Positions 5,409 to 5,527 of a stretch of 5,527 nucleotides of DNA are shown in pieces. The notes under the pieces are model-generated. The model saw only the letters and a program-made list of their open reading frames with translations, searched no databases and was not told the DNA's origin. This DNA comes from Bacteroidota bacterium (GTDB lineage: Bacteria > Bacteroidota > Bacteroidia > J057): positions 1 to 5,527 of the forward strand of contig CAUJFT010000356.1 in assembly GCA_963169475.1 (NCBI GenBank). Reading direction: 5' to 3'. The translations under genes and the position numbers were made by a program. Numbering within the stretch: position 1 is the first letter of the stretch; each line of letters begins with the position of its first letter.

Positions 5409-5527
5409 ACGGAGAGAAAGGACAAATAGAATAGTTATTTTGAAAGATATCGCCAATTTTTATGGGATAAATCCCTTATAAATTATTAGAAGACAGAACA
5501 TCAATCCGTGAGAGAAGCACCCTGCCA
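5409..5527. other. Right-edge spacer with no recognisable gene
   Basis: No frame on either strand looks coding. A minus-strand frame entering from the right edge reads GRVLLSRIDVLSSNNL before a TAA at about 5480; it could be the end of a gene beyond the window, but it is too short to support. The only other item is the weak stem-loop at 5464-5475. Confidence 0.5.
5464..5475 (+). terminator. Weak stem-loop after the DUF3298 lipoprotein gene
   Basis: GGGA-TAAA-TCCC can form a 4-bp stem with a 4-nt loop 55 bases after the stop codon. Two further A-T pairs are possible beyond a T-T mismatch. The following sequence is AT-rich but has no clean T run, so termination here is uncertain. Confidence 0.2.

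Noticed and set aside
5480..5527. 3' end of a gene entering from the right edge on the minus strand
   Set aside because: Only about 16 codons are visible before the stop, with no recognisable family features.

Overview
The window looks like a piece of an AT-rich Bacteroidota chromosome. Three things point there. A full-length DUF2851 protein is present, a family found mostly in that phylum. Exact or near matches to the Bacteroidota -7 promoter hexad pattern (TAnnTTTG) sit just upstream of several starts. Starts also lack clear Shine-Dalgarno sequences and are followed by Bacteroidota-style signal peptides or lipoprotein signals. No RNA gene, insertion sequence, CRISPR array or phage gene is visible.

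Layout: (1) 1-239, minus strand: the 5' end of a MORN-repeat exported protein running off the left edge, with an in-frame TAG inside its signal-peptide region. (2) 376-1662, minus: a complete DUF2851 protein of unknown function. (3) 1663-1935: spacer with an 18-bp AT palindrome and a short heptamer repeat. (4) 1936-2712, minus: a lipoprotein with two EF-hand-type calcium-binding loops. (5) 2781-3623, minus: a small outer-membrane beta-barrel-like protein with a charged C-terminal tail; it lies 68 bp upstream of the lipoprotein gene and may be co-transcribed with it. (6) 3624-4163: a 540-bp divergent spacer with a REP-like fragment, two 55-bp tandem units built from degenerate heptamers, an oppositely oriented heptamer array and two palindromes. 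(7) 4164-5408, plus: a lipoprotein with an N-terminal beta-rich/MORN-like part and a C-terminal DUF3298 (RsiV-like) domain. (8) 5409-5527: non-coding as far as I can see.

Four of the five genes encode predicted exported or envelope proteins, but no shared pathway can be read from the sequence. Three published-style gene starts would probably be too far upstream: the signal peptides at 2712, 3623 and 4164 begin at internal ATGs, and the longer open frames before them are spacer DNA. I see no convincing new multi-gene system. The observations most worth checking are the stop codon in the MORN gene, the heptamer-built repeat region, and a G8 tract inside the most conserved motif of the DUF3298 gene.
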